Shown piece after piece: positions 23,627 through 31,288 of a stretch of DNA of 34,145 nt (the stretch's first letter is position 1; every line of letters starts with the position of its first letter). A program made the translations under genes and the position numbers. The notes under the pieces were generated by a model, which ran no database searches, was not told the DNA's origin, and saw nothing but the letters and a program-made list of their open reading frames with translations. The stretch is from assembly GCA_029239975.1 (NCBI GenBank), contig JARBTX010000044.1:1-34145 (forward strand), written 5' to 3'. The DNA is from Anaerocolumna sp. Lineage in GTDB: Bacteria > Bacillota > Clostridia > Lachnospirales > Lachnospiraceae.

Positions 23627-24658
23627 GTGAAGCGAATATTAATTCTTACTACTGGTGGAACCATTATTAGTATGAAATCGGAATATGGGCTAGCACCAAG
23701 TAATGATGATGTTGCGCATTTATTATTTGAAAAGATGATAAGTCTTATGGGTGATTATGATATTACCATTATGCCAATTTTTAATAAGGACAGTAGTAAC
23801 ATTGTTCCAGTGGATTGGTATGCAGTAGAATCCACCATACGAAGTCATATCAATGATTATGATGGTATTGTTATTTTACATGGTACAGATACCATGTCAT
23901 ATAGTGCTGCTATGCTATCATATCTATTTATTGGTATTCATAAACCAATTGTACTTACTGGTTCTCAGATTCCTATTGTGTTTGAAAATAGTGATGGAGC
24001 AAGTAATTTAAAAGATGCAATTATTACAGCTGCGGATAATAGATTATCAGGAGTATTTGTTGTATTTCATGATAAAATAATAAAAGGAACGAGAGCCTTT
24101 AAGCGTAGTTCTATTAATAAGGATGCTTATATTAGCTGTAATTATCCATATGTTGGTGTGATTAAAGATAGAAGAATATACTTAACAGAAGAATATAAAG
24201 AGATTATAACAAAAGAACAAAACGAAAACTCTGAACTTTTAGTTTGTAAAAACAATCAAACTACTATTCCTAAGATTTTTCTGCTTAAAATAGTCCCTGG
24301 TATTGATGCTGGAATCATTGATTATATCAAAGATGCTAATTATCAAGGTGTAATCATAGAAGGTTATGGTCTTGGTGGTATGCCAGTTGCCAATAAAGAG
24401 TTAATGAGTAAGATAGAAAATCTAATAAAATCAGGGATACCATGCATTATGGCGACTCAATGTGTTTATGATGGTGTCAATTTAGATACATATGAGGTTG
24501 GGGTATCTGCTAATAAGATAGGAATTATTTCTGCATATGATATGACATCAGAAGCAATTTATACAAAATTAATTTGGATTTTAAGTTGTACAAATCAGTA
24601 TTCTGACATTGTAAAAGGACTTCAAACAAATTTTTGTGGTGAGATATCGGTAAAATAA
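23627..24658 (+). CDS. L-asparaginase, type I-like (cytoplasmic)
   Basis: 343 residues from GTG 23627. The first catalytic threonine lies in LTTGGTI (Thr12), and the second in the HGTDTM motif (Thr87, Asp88); these are the two signatures of bacterial asparaginases. Other family stretches are KPIVLTGSQIP and VIIEGYGLGGMP. There is no signal peptide, and the length fits the cytoplasmic AnsA group, which hydrolyses asparagine to aspartate and ammonia. Residues 190-215 (KEQNENSELLVCKNNQTT) look like a flexible insertion. The gene has its own promoter and ends before a terminator at 24721, shared with the convergent van-type operon. Confidence 0.92.
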   Translation: MKRILILTTGGTIISMKSEYGLAPSNDDVAHLLFEKMISLMGDYDITIMPIFNKDSSNIVPVDWYAVESTIRSHINDYDGIVILHGTDTMSYSAAMLSYLFIGIHKPIVLTGSQIPIVFENSDGASNLKDAIITAADNRLSGVFVVFHDKIIKGTRAFKRSSINKDAYISCNYPYVGVIKDRRIYLTEEYKEIITKEQNENSELLVCKNNQTTIPKIFLLKIVPGIDAGIIDYIKDANYQGVIIEGYGLGGMPVANKELMSKIENLIKSGIPCIMATQCVYDGVNLDTYEVGVSANKIGIISAYDMTSEAIYTKLIWILSCTNQYSDIVKGLQTNFCGEISVK

Positions 24659-24720
24659 TATCAACTATAGATTAGTCTAAATATATAAAATCTTATATTA
24701 GTAAAGTTTTTTGACTTAAA

Positions 24721-24758
24721 AAAAATCTCTTGGATTTATAATAATCCAAGAGATTTTT
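24721..24758. terminator. Bidirectional terminator between the asparaginase and van-type operons
   Basis: Perfect 16-bp stem AAAAATCTCTTGGATT (24721-24736) with AATCCAAGAGATTTTT (24743-24758), loop TATAAT. A-run and T-run work in both directions. Confidence 0.93.
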
Positions 24759-24844
24759 AATAAATGTAGTATTGTGATTTTTAATAAATGTAGTATTGTG
24801 ATTTTTAATAAATGTAGTATTGTGATTTTTAATAAATGTAGTAT
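24753..24844. repeat. 24-bp tandem repeat array, 3.8 copies
   Basis: Unit ATTTTTAATAAATGTAGTATTGTG at 24753-24776, 24777-24800 and 24801-24824 (identical), plus a fourth partial copy (24825-24844) and a decayed fifth near 24854-24872. The first unit begins inside the terminator's 3' arm, so the T-run has been duplicated with each copy. Reading rightwards, each unit has TAA, TAA and TAG in one frame. No gene lies here. Confidence 0.92.
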
Positions 24845-24898
24845 GTTTTGAGGATTTTTTGATAAATGTATGTTAGGATTTGTTTGTACGTGCTTTCA

Positions 24899-27088
24899 TT
24901 AAGAATACCGATAAGTTCTTACTAAGCGGCTACCTAATCTACTTAATAATTCATTTGTTATGGTTCCTGATTTTATAGCAATTTCTTCTGAAGTCATTTT
25001 AATATTCCCATCTTGCCCGATGATAGTTACGACATCGTTTTGCTCTACATCTGAAATATCAGTTATATCAATAACGAATTGATCCATACAGATTCTACCA
25101 ACAATTGGAGCCTTTTCACCATTTACAATAACGTAACCATTATCAAAAGATAAGCTTCTTGGAATACCGTCTGCATAACCCATGGATACGATGGCTATCT
25201 TCATGTTATCAGTGGCAATATATTGTCTGCCATAACTGATTGCTTCCCCTTGTTGAATCGATTTGGTTAACACAATTCTAGCTTTTACTGACAAAACTGG
25301 TTTTAAATCTAAGGACAATTTCGTTTCAACATCATTACTTAAGACACCATACATAGCAATTCCGATTCTAGCATAATCGCACTGTAACTCAGGATAATTT
25401 AGAACACCATAACTACTTTGTATGTGTATTTTTCCAGGGTTATACCCCATGGAGCGAAGTGAATCGATTGTTTTATAAAAGCAGTGTATCTGATGATTCG
25501 TAAATAATATATCGTCTTGGTGTAATGAATCTGATACACAAAGATGTGTGAACATACCTTTTATTTTTAAATTTTGTAGATGAAAGATCTGTGACAAAGT
25601 GCTGATCCTGTCATAATCAATACCTAAACGGTGCATTCCAGTATCAATTTTTATATGAACATTTACTTTGTAACCAAAATTATTTAAGGATACCGCATAA
25701 TCATAATCTAAAACGGTTTGAATCAAATGATATTTAACTAAGAATTTAAAATCCTTAGGATTGGTATAACCTAACACTAGTATATTTCCTTTAATCCCAT
25801 TTTTTCGAAGGCGAATACCTTCATAAACAGTGGCAACTGCAAAATCTTTCACATCTATCTTATTTAATTCTTTTGAGATAGCAATATCTCCATGGCCATA
25901 TGCATTCGCTTTTACAACAGCCATTAGTGTGCATTGATTCGGTAAAACAGATTTTAATGTATTAATATTATGTTTAAGATTATCTAAATTTATTTCTATC
26001 CAAGCTCTGCTATCAGGGTTTATCCTAGTACGTTTCCACATGTTAGTTATCTTTAAGCATAGATACCCGATGAGAAATGAGATTAAACTTACGGATATAA
26101 AATGTATTACACTATTATTGATAAATAAATTCTCTCGATTTATAACTTTAGCGAAGCCCCTTACATAAATAATTACAAAAGGATGGACAATGTAAATAAC
26201 CATTGATAGTAGTCTCAATCCTTTATTTGGCTTAATCTTTATGCTAAGTAACATCATAAAGAGATAATACATAGTTGGTACAAGGAACAGATACATACTA
26301 TCATGTCTGTTCTCAAAGTGGAAATGTAAGTATAAACCTTCTGCGATAAATAGTACCATCGATAGTATTAATCCAATTAAGGCTTTTATTAAAATTTTAT
26401 TAGTATCTGTTTTCTTTACCTGATTCTCTACAATATGTTTCTTTGCTATTACACCTAAGCATAAAAATACAGGTGCAAAAAAGAAGCCATTTCGTGTATA
26501 ATCAAATAATTGGAATAAAACATTATAAATAAATTTTAATGAGGGGGTGCCATTAACTACAAAGAAATAATTATCACCTAACAAACCGACTAGATATAAA
26601 AAACTTGTAATCAACAGTACTATATATATTCCTACTTTTTTTGATAGAAGATATATGATGTAAACTCCTAATACTACGGCTGGTAAGTACCATAAGTGAT
26701 AGAAAGTCCCATTAAAAATAATATCTTTTAGTAATTTTATAAGTGTAAAATTCTTATGAAAGTAACCAGTATATATGTTAATTGGGATATAAAGAATAAT
26801 TGCGACTCCGTAAAGCAGTAATGTCTTTTTAATAAAATTATGAAACGAGATATTATTATTTTCCTTTGTAAAGAACTTTGAAGCAACAAAGTAACCGGTA
26901 ACCATAATAAAAAACGGTACCGCAACACGAGCAATTACTCTTGTTAATAAAAAATCAGATGTATCATTGATAGAAGATAAAGGAGAAGTATGGATGGCTA
27001 CGATTAAAAATGCTGCAATCATTCGAAAATAATCTATGCTTCCATATTCACCTTGTTTTGTTTCATTTATTTTAATGGTATCTTTCAT
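24899..27088 (-). CDS. vanT: Membrane-bound serine racemase, VanT type (acyltransferase-3-like domain plus alanine-racemase domain)
   Basis: 729 residues, about the length of known VanT proteins. Residues about 15-345 hold roughly ten membrane segments with an acyltransferase-3-like start (SIDYFRMIAAFLIVAIHTSP). Residues about 360-729 are a PLP-dependent alanine-racemase domain: RAWIEINLDNLKHNI, the PLP lysine Lys393 in MAVVKANAYGHG, ISYGRQY with the second catalytic residue, and VGRICMDQ. VanT makes D-Ser from L-Ser for D-Ala-D-Ser peptidoglycan ends. The start ATG 27088 lies 17 nt inside the preceding peptidase gene, with SD AGGTG at 27098-27102, so the genes are coupled. It is last in a ligase-peptidase-racemase order identical to vanC and vanG clusters. 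Specificity for serine over alanine is inferred from architecture and context. Confidence 0.9.
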   Translation of the reverse strand: MKDTIKINETKQGEYGSIDYFRMIAAFLIVAIHTSPLSSINDTSDFLLTRVIARVAVPFFIMVTGYFVASKFFTKENNNISFHNFIKKTLLLYGVAIILYIPINIYTGYFHKNFTLIKLLKDIIFNGTFYHLWYLPAVVLGVYIIYLLSKKVGIYIVLLITSFLYLVGLLGDNYFFVVNGTPSLKFIYNVLFQLFDYTRNGFFFAPVFLCLGVIAKKHIVENQVKKTDTNKILIKALIGLILSMVLFIAEGLYLHFHFENRHDSMYLFLVPTMYYLFMMLLSIKIKPNKGLRLLSMVIYIVHPFVIIYVRGFAKVINRENLFINNSVIHFISVSLISFLIGYLCLKITNMWKRTRINPDSRAWIEINLDNLKHNINTLKSVLPNQCTLMAVVKANAYGHGDIAISKELNKIDVKDFAVATVYEGIRLRKNGIKGNILVLGYTNPKDFKFLVKYHLIQTVLDYDYAVSLNNFGYKVNVHIKIDTGMHRLGIDYDRISTLSQIFHLQNLKIKGMFTHLCVSDSLHQDDILFTNHQIHCFYKTIDSLRSMGYNPGKIHIQSSYGVLNYPELQCDYARIGIAMYGVLSNDVETKLSLDLKPVLSVKARIVLTKSIQQGEAISYGRQYIATDNMKIAIVSMGYADGIPRSLSFDNGYVIVNGEKAPIVGRICMDQFVIDITDISDVEQNDVVTIIGQDGNIKMTSEEIAIKSGTITNELLSRLGSRLVRTYRYS

Positions 27089-27947
27089 AAGTTTTTACAC
27101 CTGACTTTCTTACTACTTGATTCAATAGGGTTATAATAATTCCATCCACATTATTACCAGATATTTGATATGGTCTTTTTTCTTCGGCTAAAATAGTGCT
27201 AAAACTCATTAAATCGGATTCTTTTACATAAAAGATTTCATATTCGTACTTATCAGTTTTATATTTAAGATGATCATCTTTGAAGCTAAAATTTTTAAGA
27301 AAATGAACATATTCTTCTAACGTAAATCCAAAGTTTTGTATAATCTCAGAATGTGGATAGGAAACATAACGAAAATGCCATGGTTCATGACCAATTCCTG
27401 TAAGCTCTTCTTTTCCTGCTGGATATCGTTCTATAAACCCGAATCTACCTGCATGGAAACGAAACTCTCCACAAATTCCATCATACGGAAAGTTCGGACA
27501 TATAAAATCAATCACATCGTTTTGTTCTGCTAAATCAATTGCTAAACCAGTTTGATGTTCACTGTGACCAGGTAGAGCTACGTATTTCTGTGTAAAATCC
27601 ATTCCATTTTCTTTTATGGAATCAGTGAAGATCTGTTTTTGCTCCTGCATTGATCGATAGCCACTAATAGGAATAATGCTATCTCCAGAATTAATATACT
27701 TTATTAACTGGTTCAGCTTAAAATAAGTTTCTATTTCTAGATATATATCTTTATGGTTTAAAACACCTGGTACGAAATGATTGTATTTATGAATTACCTT
27801 TGTATTTAATGGATTATCTTTATTGACTAAAATTAAATTACCATGATATATATTGCTTTTATTTAAACCATTTTTACCTTGAATGCTAGAATTAAGATAA
27901 AAGGTTTTTAATCTATTTGTTTTTTTAGTAAGAATTTTTTGATTCAT
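27072..27947 (-). CDS. vanXY: VanXY-type D,D-peptidase (VanY-like, M15B)
   Basis: 291 residues from ATG 27947. The zinc site of the M15B family is complete: His131 and Asp138 in SEHQTGLAID, then the base Glu188 and zinc ligand His191 in GHEPWHFRYV. ISGYRSMQEQ (substrate arginine region) precedes them. There is no signal peptide or membrane anchor, as expected of cytoplasmic VanXY enzymes, which hydrolyse D-Ala-D-Ala dipeptide and D-Ala-ending pentapeptide so that only D-Ser-ending precursors remain. The C-terminal 70 residues (LKYKTDKYEYEIFYV) are an extra domain of the VanXY/VanY type. A GTG at 27959 is in frame but too close to the SD. It follows the ligase gene by 24 nt. Whether it has D,D-dipeptidase, carboxypeptidase or both activities cannot be read. 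Confidence 0.87.
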   Translation of the reverse strand: MNQKILTKKTNRLKTFYLNSSIQGKNGLNKSNIYHGNLILVNKDNPLNTKVIHKYNHFVPGVLNHKDIYLEIETYFKLNQLIKYINSGDSIIPISGYRSMQEQKQIFTDSIKENGMDFTQKYVALPGHSEHQTGLAIDLAEQNDVIDFICPNFPYDGICGEFRFHAGRFGFIERYPAGKEELTGIGHEPWHFRYVSYPHSEIIQNFGFTLEEYVHFLKNFSFKDDHLKYKTDKYEYEIFYVKESDLMSFSTILAEEKRPYQISGNNVDGIIITLLNQVVRKSGVKTYERYH

Positions 27948-27955
27948 AGATAAAT

Positions 27956-27963
27956 CCACCTTT
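27956..27963 (-). promoter_or_regulatory. Shine-Dalgarno site that fixes the VanXY-like start
   Basis: AAAGGTGG on the minus strand ends 8 nt before ATG 27947. Confidence 0.7.
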
Positions 27964-27971
27964 CTCCCTAA

Positions 27972-29024
27972 TTATTCATTCTGTAGAGTCAAAGTTAATA
28001 ACCTGTCCAATATATCTTCAAATGACATACCAATACCCTTAAGCATATTTGGATAACGGCTGTGTGAAGTAAAACCAGGGATGGTATTGACTTCATTGAA
28101 AACTATTTCACCAGTAGGGGTTAAGAACATATCCACTCTAGCAAAGCCCTTGCATTTTAACGCTTTATATATAGTAATCGCTGTTTTCTTTACCTTATTA
28201 GCAGTTTCTGCATCGATTCTCGCTGGCATATGAATATAAGAGCTTTTTAACGTATACTTTTCTGTATAATCGAAAAAACCATTGGATAATTCAATTTCAT
28301 CCACTTCTCCAACGACGAATTCATTGTTTCCTAACACGGCACAACCAACTTCAAATCCTTCTATATTTTCTTCGATTATAATGGTGTCATCATATAAAGC
28401 AGCGTCTTTAACTGCAACAACAAGATTATCAGGAGTATCGACTTTTGTAATACCAATGGATGACCCTGATTTCATAGGTTTTACAAATAGCGGATATTTT
28501 AAGGTTTGAGATTTTGTTATAATATCTGTAATTGAATCATCTATGTGAAATACATAAGATTTAGGAACTTTTACACCAGCTAAGCTCACTAATTTATGTG
28601 CTACATCTTTATCCATACATATTGCAGAACTAAGCGTATCGCAACCTACTAGTGGAATTCCCGCCATTTCAATTAAACCTTGTAGGGTTCCATCTTCACC
28701 ATTTTTACCATGCATAACTGGAAATGCAGCATCGATAGGAATCTTTACAATTTTGTTATCGTGAACTTCGACAATGCCATGATCTTCTCGATTAGGTGAT
28801 ATCATTGCAGGAATACAGGATGGATCTGCTTGCCAAATATTATCTTTAATGTGTTCAATACTACCACTATAACGATACCACTGACCTTGTCTTGTAATTC
28901 CTATTAAAATAGTTTCATATTGTTCTTTATTTATATAATTGATTACTGCATATGCAGATTGAAGAGAAACATCATATTCTGTTGAGCAACCTCCAAAAAT
29001 AATTGCGATTTTCTTCTTTTTCAT
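27972..29024 (-). CDS. vanG: D-alanine--D-serine ligase (VanG/VanC-type)
   Basis: 350 residues, ATP-grasp fold. The N-terminus IAIIFGGCSTEYDVSLQSAY has Tyr where D-Ala-D-Ala ligases have His (EHEVS), a feature of the D-Ser group. MHGKNGEDGTLQGL, KPMKSGSSIGI and FNEVNTIPGF are the conserved nucleotide- and substrate-binding stretches. The omega loop reads EKYTLK (Glu255-Lys256-Tyr257), the EKY form I associate with VanC/VanG-like D-Ser ligases rather than the D-Lac type. It joins D-Ala to D-Ser so that precursors end in D-Ser, lowering vancomycin affinity. It is the first gene of a three-gene operon, SD AAGGAGA (29032-29038). VanG versus VanC subgroup is my estimate. Confidence 0.88.
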   Translation of the reverse strand: MKKKKIAIIFGGCSTEYDVSLQSAYAVINYINKEQYETILIGITRQGQWYRYSGSIEHIKDNIWQADPSCIPAMISPNREDHGIVEVHDNKIVKIPIDAAFPVMHGKNGEDGTLQGLIEMAGIPLVGCDTLSSAICMDKDVAHKLVSLAGVKVPKSYVFHIDDSITDIITKSQTLKYPLFVKPMKSGSSIGITKVDTPDNLVVAVKDAALYDDTIIIEENIEGFEVGCAVLGNNEFVVGEVDEIELSNGFFDYTEKYTLKSSYIHMPARIDAETANKVKKTAITIYKALKCKGFARVDMFLTPTGEIVFNEVNTIPGFTSHSRYPNMLKGIGMSFEDILDRLLTLTLQNE

Positions 29025-29065
29025 AAGTTATTCTCCTTAAATTAATAATTCTAAACTTGATTCTG

Positions 29066-29094
29066 TAAATAACTGCATAAATTTATCTTTACAA
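29066..29094 (-). promoter_or_regulatory. Candidate weak promoter of the van-type operon
   Basis: On the minus strand: TTGTAA (29094-29089), 17-nt spacer, TATTTA (29071-29066). Both boxes are imperfect, as expected for an activator-dependent promoter. Start near 29059, 35 nt before the ATG. Confidence 0.42.
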
Positions 29095-29103
29095 TTTTAT
29101 CAA

Positions 29104-29122
29104 GTATCTTATTGGTATCTTA
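29104..29122 (-). promoter_or_regulatory. 11-bp-phased direct repeat, candidate OmpR/VanR-type activator site
   Basis: On the minus strand TAAGATAC occurs twice (29122-29115 and 29111-29104), offset by exactly 11 bp. Direct half-sites one helical turn apart are typical of OmpR/PhoB-family regulators, to which VanR belongs. It ends 9 bp upstream of the proposed -35 box. Confidence 0.48.
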
Positions 29123-29387
29123 CCAGTAGAATTTTAATTTAAGTGTATGAAACTATTAAGATTGTCTTATGGAATTATTGTTATTTCATGATGATAAAAG
29201 TTTAGATTAAGGTAATAAATTAAGAAATAATACCATTATTTTTATTTTTGTTACGCTCAATTATATATAAATTCTTTCACAACACAGTAATATGTGGGGA
29301 TTGAAGTTATTTATAGATAAAAACAACACCATTATAAGTAAGGGAACTTTCCGTTAGAAATGTAATCTTATCTTAAGAAAAATTAAC
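29123..29387. other. AT-rich intergenic stretch with no recognised feature
   Basis: Together with the flanking promoter sites this forms a 424-nt divergent region between the van-type operon and the leader ORF. I see no credible ORF, tRNA, riboswitch core or strong hairpin in this part. Confidence 0.6.
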
Positions 29388-29416
29388 TTGCAATTAAGAA
29401 TAAAATATGTTATATT
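29388..29416 (+). promoter_or_regulatory. Promoter of the leader ORF / RtcB unit
   Basis: TTGCAA (29388-29393), 17-nt spacer, TATATT (29411-29416). Start near 29423, 26 nt before the leader ATG. Confidence 0.68.
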
Positions 29417-29448
29417 CCAATTTAATACAAAGAAAGGAGGAACTACCC

Positions 29449-29553
29449 ATGCTTATACGAAATCAACAACGTTATAATACTAACTATAATTGGATTATAT
29501 TTTATATGAAATTGGCAGAGAAGAATGGCATGCGTAGTGTCCATTCCTATTGA
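29449..29553 (+). CDS. 34-residue leader peptide ORF
   Basis: ATG 29449 follows AAGGAGG (29434-29440) by 8 nt, one of the best SD sites in the window, and a good promoter. The peptide begins MLIRNQQRYNTNYNW and ends RSVHSY. It has no signal peptide or membrane segment. It is rich in Asn (5) and Tyr (4), with a dense run at residues 9-14 (YNTNYN). Sixty-one nt after its stop begins an intrinsic terminator, and then the Cys-rich and RtcB genes. Promoter, short ORF, terminator and gene in this order is the classical layout of translation-controlled attenuation, so I call it a leader; an independent small protein is the alternative. I see no antiterminator that overlaps the terminator stem. Confidence 0.62.
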   Translation: MLIRNQQRYNTNYNWIIFYMKLAEKNGMRSVHSY

Positions 29554-29568
29554 AATTGTAATTTATGA

Positions 29569-29608
29569 ACATTAATAATATTTTAATGTGATTAATCATA
29601 CAATATTA
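29569..29608 (+). other. Mutually exclusive small hairpins between leader ORF and terminator
   Basis: ACATTAA (29569-29575) can pair with TTAATGT (29583-29589); alternatively TAATATT (29576-29582) can pair with AATATTA (29602-29608), which would sequester the loop of the first hairpin. The region is very AT-rich, so both are weak. A ribosome halted at or near the leader stop could shift the balance. Confidence 0.3.
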
Positions 29609-29614
29609 GAAGAT

Positions 29615-29639
29615 AGAGCCAGTTTTAGGCTCTTTTTTT
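29615..29639 (+). terminator. Intrinsic terminator between leader ORF and Cys-rich gene
   Basis: AGAGCC (29615-29620), 7-nt loop, GGCTCT (29628-29633), then T to 29639. It ends only 6 nt before the GGAGG (29645-29649) of the next gene, so that gene must be expressed by read-through or from an unseen promoter. Confidence 0.85.
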
Positions 29640-29655
29640 ATTTTGGAGGAATAAT

Positions 29656-29841
29656 ATGGCTAAATTAAGAGAAACAGTATGTATACATTATATATCTACA
29701 GGAAAATGTGAAAAAGGAAGAGAAGCTTGTCAAAAAGGGTATTGTCAGACCTGTGATAAATATTATCCTAGAGCAAAAGTAAGACATCTTAATGTGAAAA
29801 AACAAAAATTAGAAAAGATACGAAAAAACGAGAAGTATTAA
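29656..29841 (+). CDS. Small Cys-rich basic protein next to RtcB, probable zinc-binding
   Basis: 61 residues; GGAGG (29645-29649) supports ATG 29656. The N-terminal half has five cysteines and a histidine (TVCIHY, GKC, EAC, GYC, QTC), a likely zinc site. The C-terminal half is strongly basic (RAKVRHLNVKKQKLEKIRK), which fits RNA or ribosome binding. I do not know a characterised function. It lies 114 nt upstream of the RNA ligase gene in the same direction, with no terminator or strong promoter between, so the two are probably co-expressed. A role as an RNA-binding partner of the ligase is inference. Confidence 0.75.
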   Translation: MAKLRETVCIHYISTGKCEKGREACQKGYCQTCDKYYPRAKVRHLNVKKQKLEKIRKNEKY

Positions 29842-29955
29842 ATTACTATCTAATAAGTCTTAAGAAGCGTAATAAACATGTATGGATATAATTGAATACA
29901 CCAAGAAATGTGAAATATATAATGAAAATATGGAATATAGAAATTAGGAGATTTT

Positions 29956-31167
29956 ATGAAGATTATCAATGGAAATTTTAATGAAGCAATCATTTATACA
30001 GATACATTAGAAGATGTTGCAAGTAAGCAAATTCAAGCGTTATGTGATCAAGAATTTGTGAAACACTCAAAGATACGTATTATGCCGGATGTACATGCAG
30101 GAGCCGGATGTACGATTGGTACAACTATGACTATTCATGATTGTGTTGTTCCTAACCTTGTTGGAGTAGACATCGGATGTGGTATGGAAACCATAAAAAT
30201 TAAGAATAAGAATATAGAGTTACAGAAATTAGATAAGCTGATTTATGAAAAAATACCTTCGGGATATAACATAAGAGAAAATTTACATAAAGTAAATGAT
30301 GAAATTGATTTATCAGAATTGCGATGTAAAGTGGATGCAAAGATTAATGTTGATAGAGCAACAAAGTCATTAGGTACCCTTGGAGGTGGTAATCATTTTA
30401 TTGAAGCGAATAAAGATAGTAATGGTGTAATCTATCTAGTAGTTCACTCTGGGTCAAGGCATTTAGGCTTAGAAGTTGCAGGGTATTATCAAAATCTAGC
30501 ATTCCAGTCTTTAAATGGCAATACTAAGGATGATATAGACAATTTAATTAGAGATTACAAAGAAGCAGGTAGAGATAAAGAAATTCAAAAGGCTATCGAT
30601 AATTTAAAAAATGAAATTAAAACAGATGTACCAAAAGAATTAGCATATCTAACTGGTACTTATATGGAAGATTATATCCATGACATGAAGATAGTTCAAC
30701 GATTTGCCATGTTAAATAGAAAAGCTATGATGGATGAAATAATAAAAGGTATGAAATTAAAAGTGGAAGAGGAGTTTACAACAATTCATAATTATATAGA
30801 TACAGAGAATAGGATACTTCGAAAAGGTGCTGTATCTGCAAGACTTAATGAGAAATTAATTATTCCAATAAATATGCGTGATGGATCTCTAATTTGTATT
30901 GGTAAAGGAAATGATGATTGGAATCAATCTGCTCCTCATGGAGCAGGGAGATTATTAAGTAGAACCGTTGCAAAAAATACCTTCACAGTATCGGAATTTA
31001 AAAAACAAATGAAAGATATCTATACTACTTCTGTGAATGCAGAAACTCTTGACGAATGTCCGATGGCATATAAAAACATGGATGATATCATTAAAAATAT
31101 AGGACCTACTGCTGATATTTTGGATGTAATTAAACCTATTTATAACTTTAAAGCAGGGCAAGAATAA
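29956..31167 (+). CDS. rtcB: RNA-splicing/repair ligase RtcB family
   Basis: 403 residues, in the range of the shorter bacterial RtcB proteins. Motifs in order: RIMPDVHAGAGCTIG and VGVDIGCGM (manganese-binding Asp/Cys), LGTLGGGNHF (Asn/His), VVHSGSRHLG (His), and APHGAGRLLSR with His328, the residue that carries GMP. RtcB joins RNA ends with 2',3'-cyclic phosphate (or 3'-phosphate) to 5'-OH using GTP, and repairs tRNAs or rRNA cut by stress nucleases. There is no adjacent archease or RtcA gene, and no RtcR-type activator. Instead the unit starts with a leader ORF and attenuator-like terminator. SD AGGAG (29946-29950) supports ATG 29956. No terminator is obvious after the gene. Confidence 0.93.
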   Translation: MKIINGNFNEAIIYTDTLEDVASKQIQALCDQEFVKHSKIRIMPDVHAGAGCTIGTTMTIHDCVVPNLVGVDIGCGMETIKIKNKNIELQKLDKLIYEKIPSGYNIRENLHKVNDEIDLSELRCKVDAKINVDRATKSLGTLGGGNHFIEANKDSNGVIYLVVHSGSRHLGLEVAGYYQNLAFQSLNGNTKDDIDNLIRDYKEAGRDKEIQKAIDNLKNEIKTDVPKELAYLTGTYMEDYIHDMKIVQRFAMLNRKAMMDEIIKGMKLKVEEEFTTIHNYIDTENRILRKGAVSARLNEKLIIPINMRDGSLICIGKGNDDWNQSAPHGAGRLLSRTVAKNTFTVSEFKKQMKDIYTTSVNAETLDECPMAYKNMDDIIKNIGPTADILDVIKPIYNFKAGQE

Positions 31168-31288
31168 AAGCCTGATTCGTTTTTGAACATAAAGGTTAAG
31201 ATTTTGTGCATGTCCATTAAATTTTATGGAATATAATTACCTAAAAGATATAAACTTAAAATAAGTATAAATCTCTAGGAAGATAGAA

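Noticed and set aside
24753-24844. CRISPR-like array
   Set aside because: The 24-bp units are directly abutting with no spacers; it is a plain tandem repeat.
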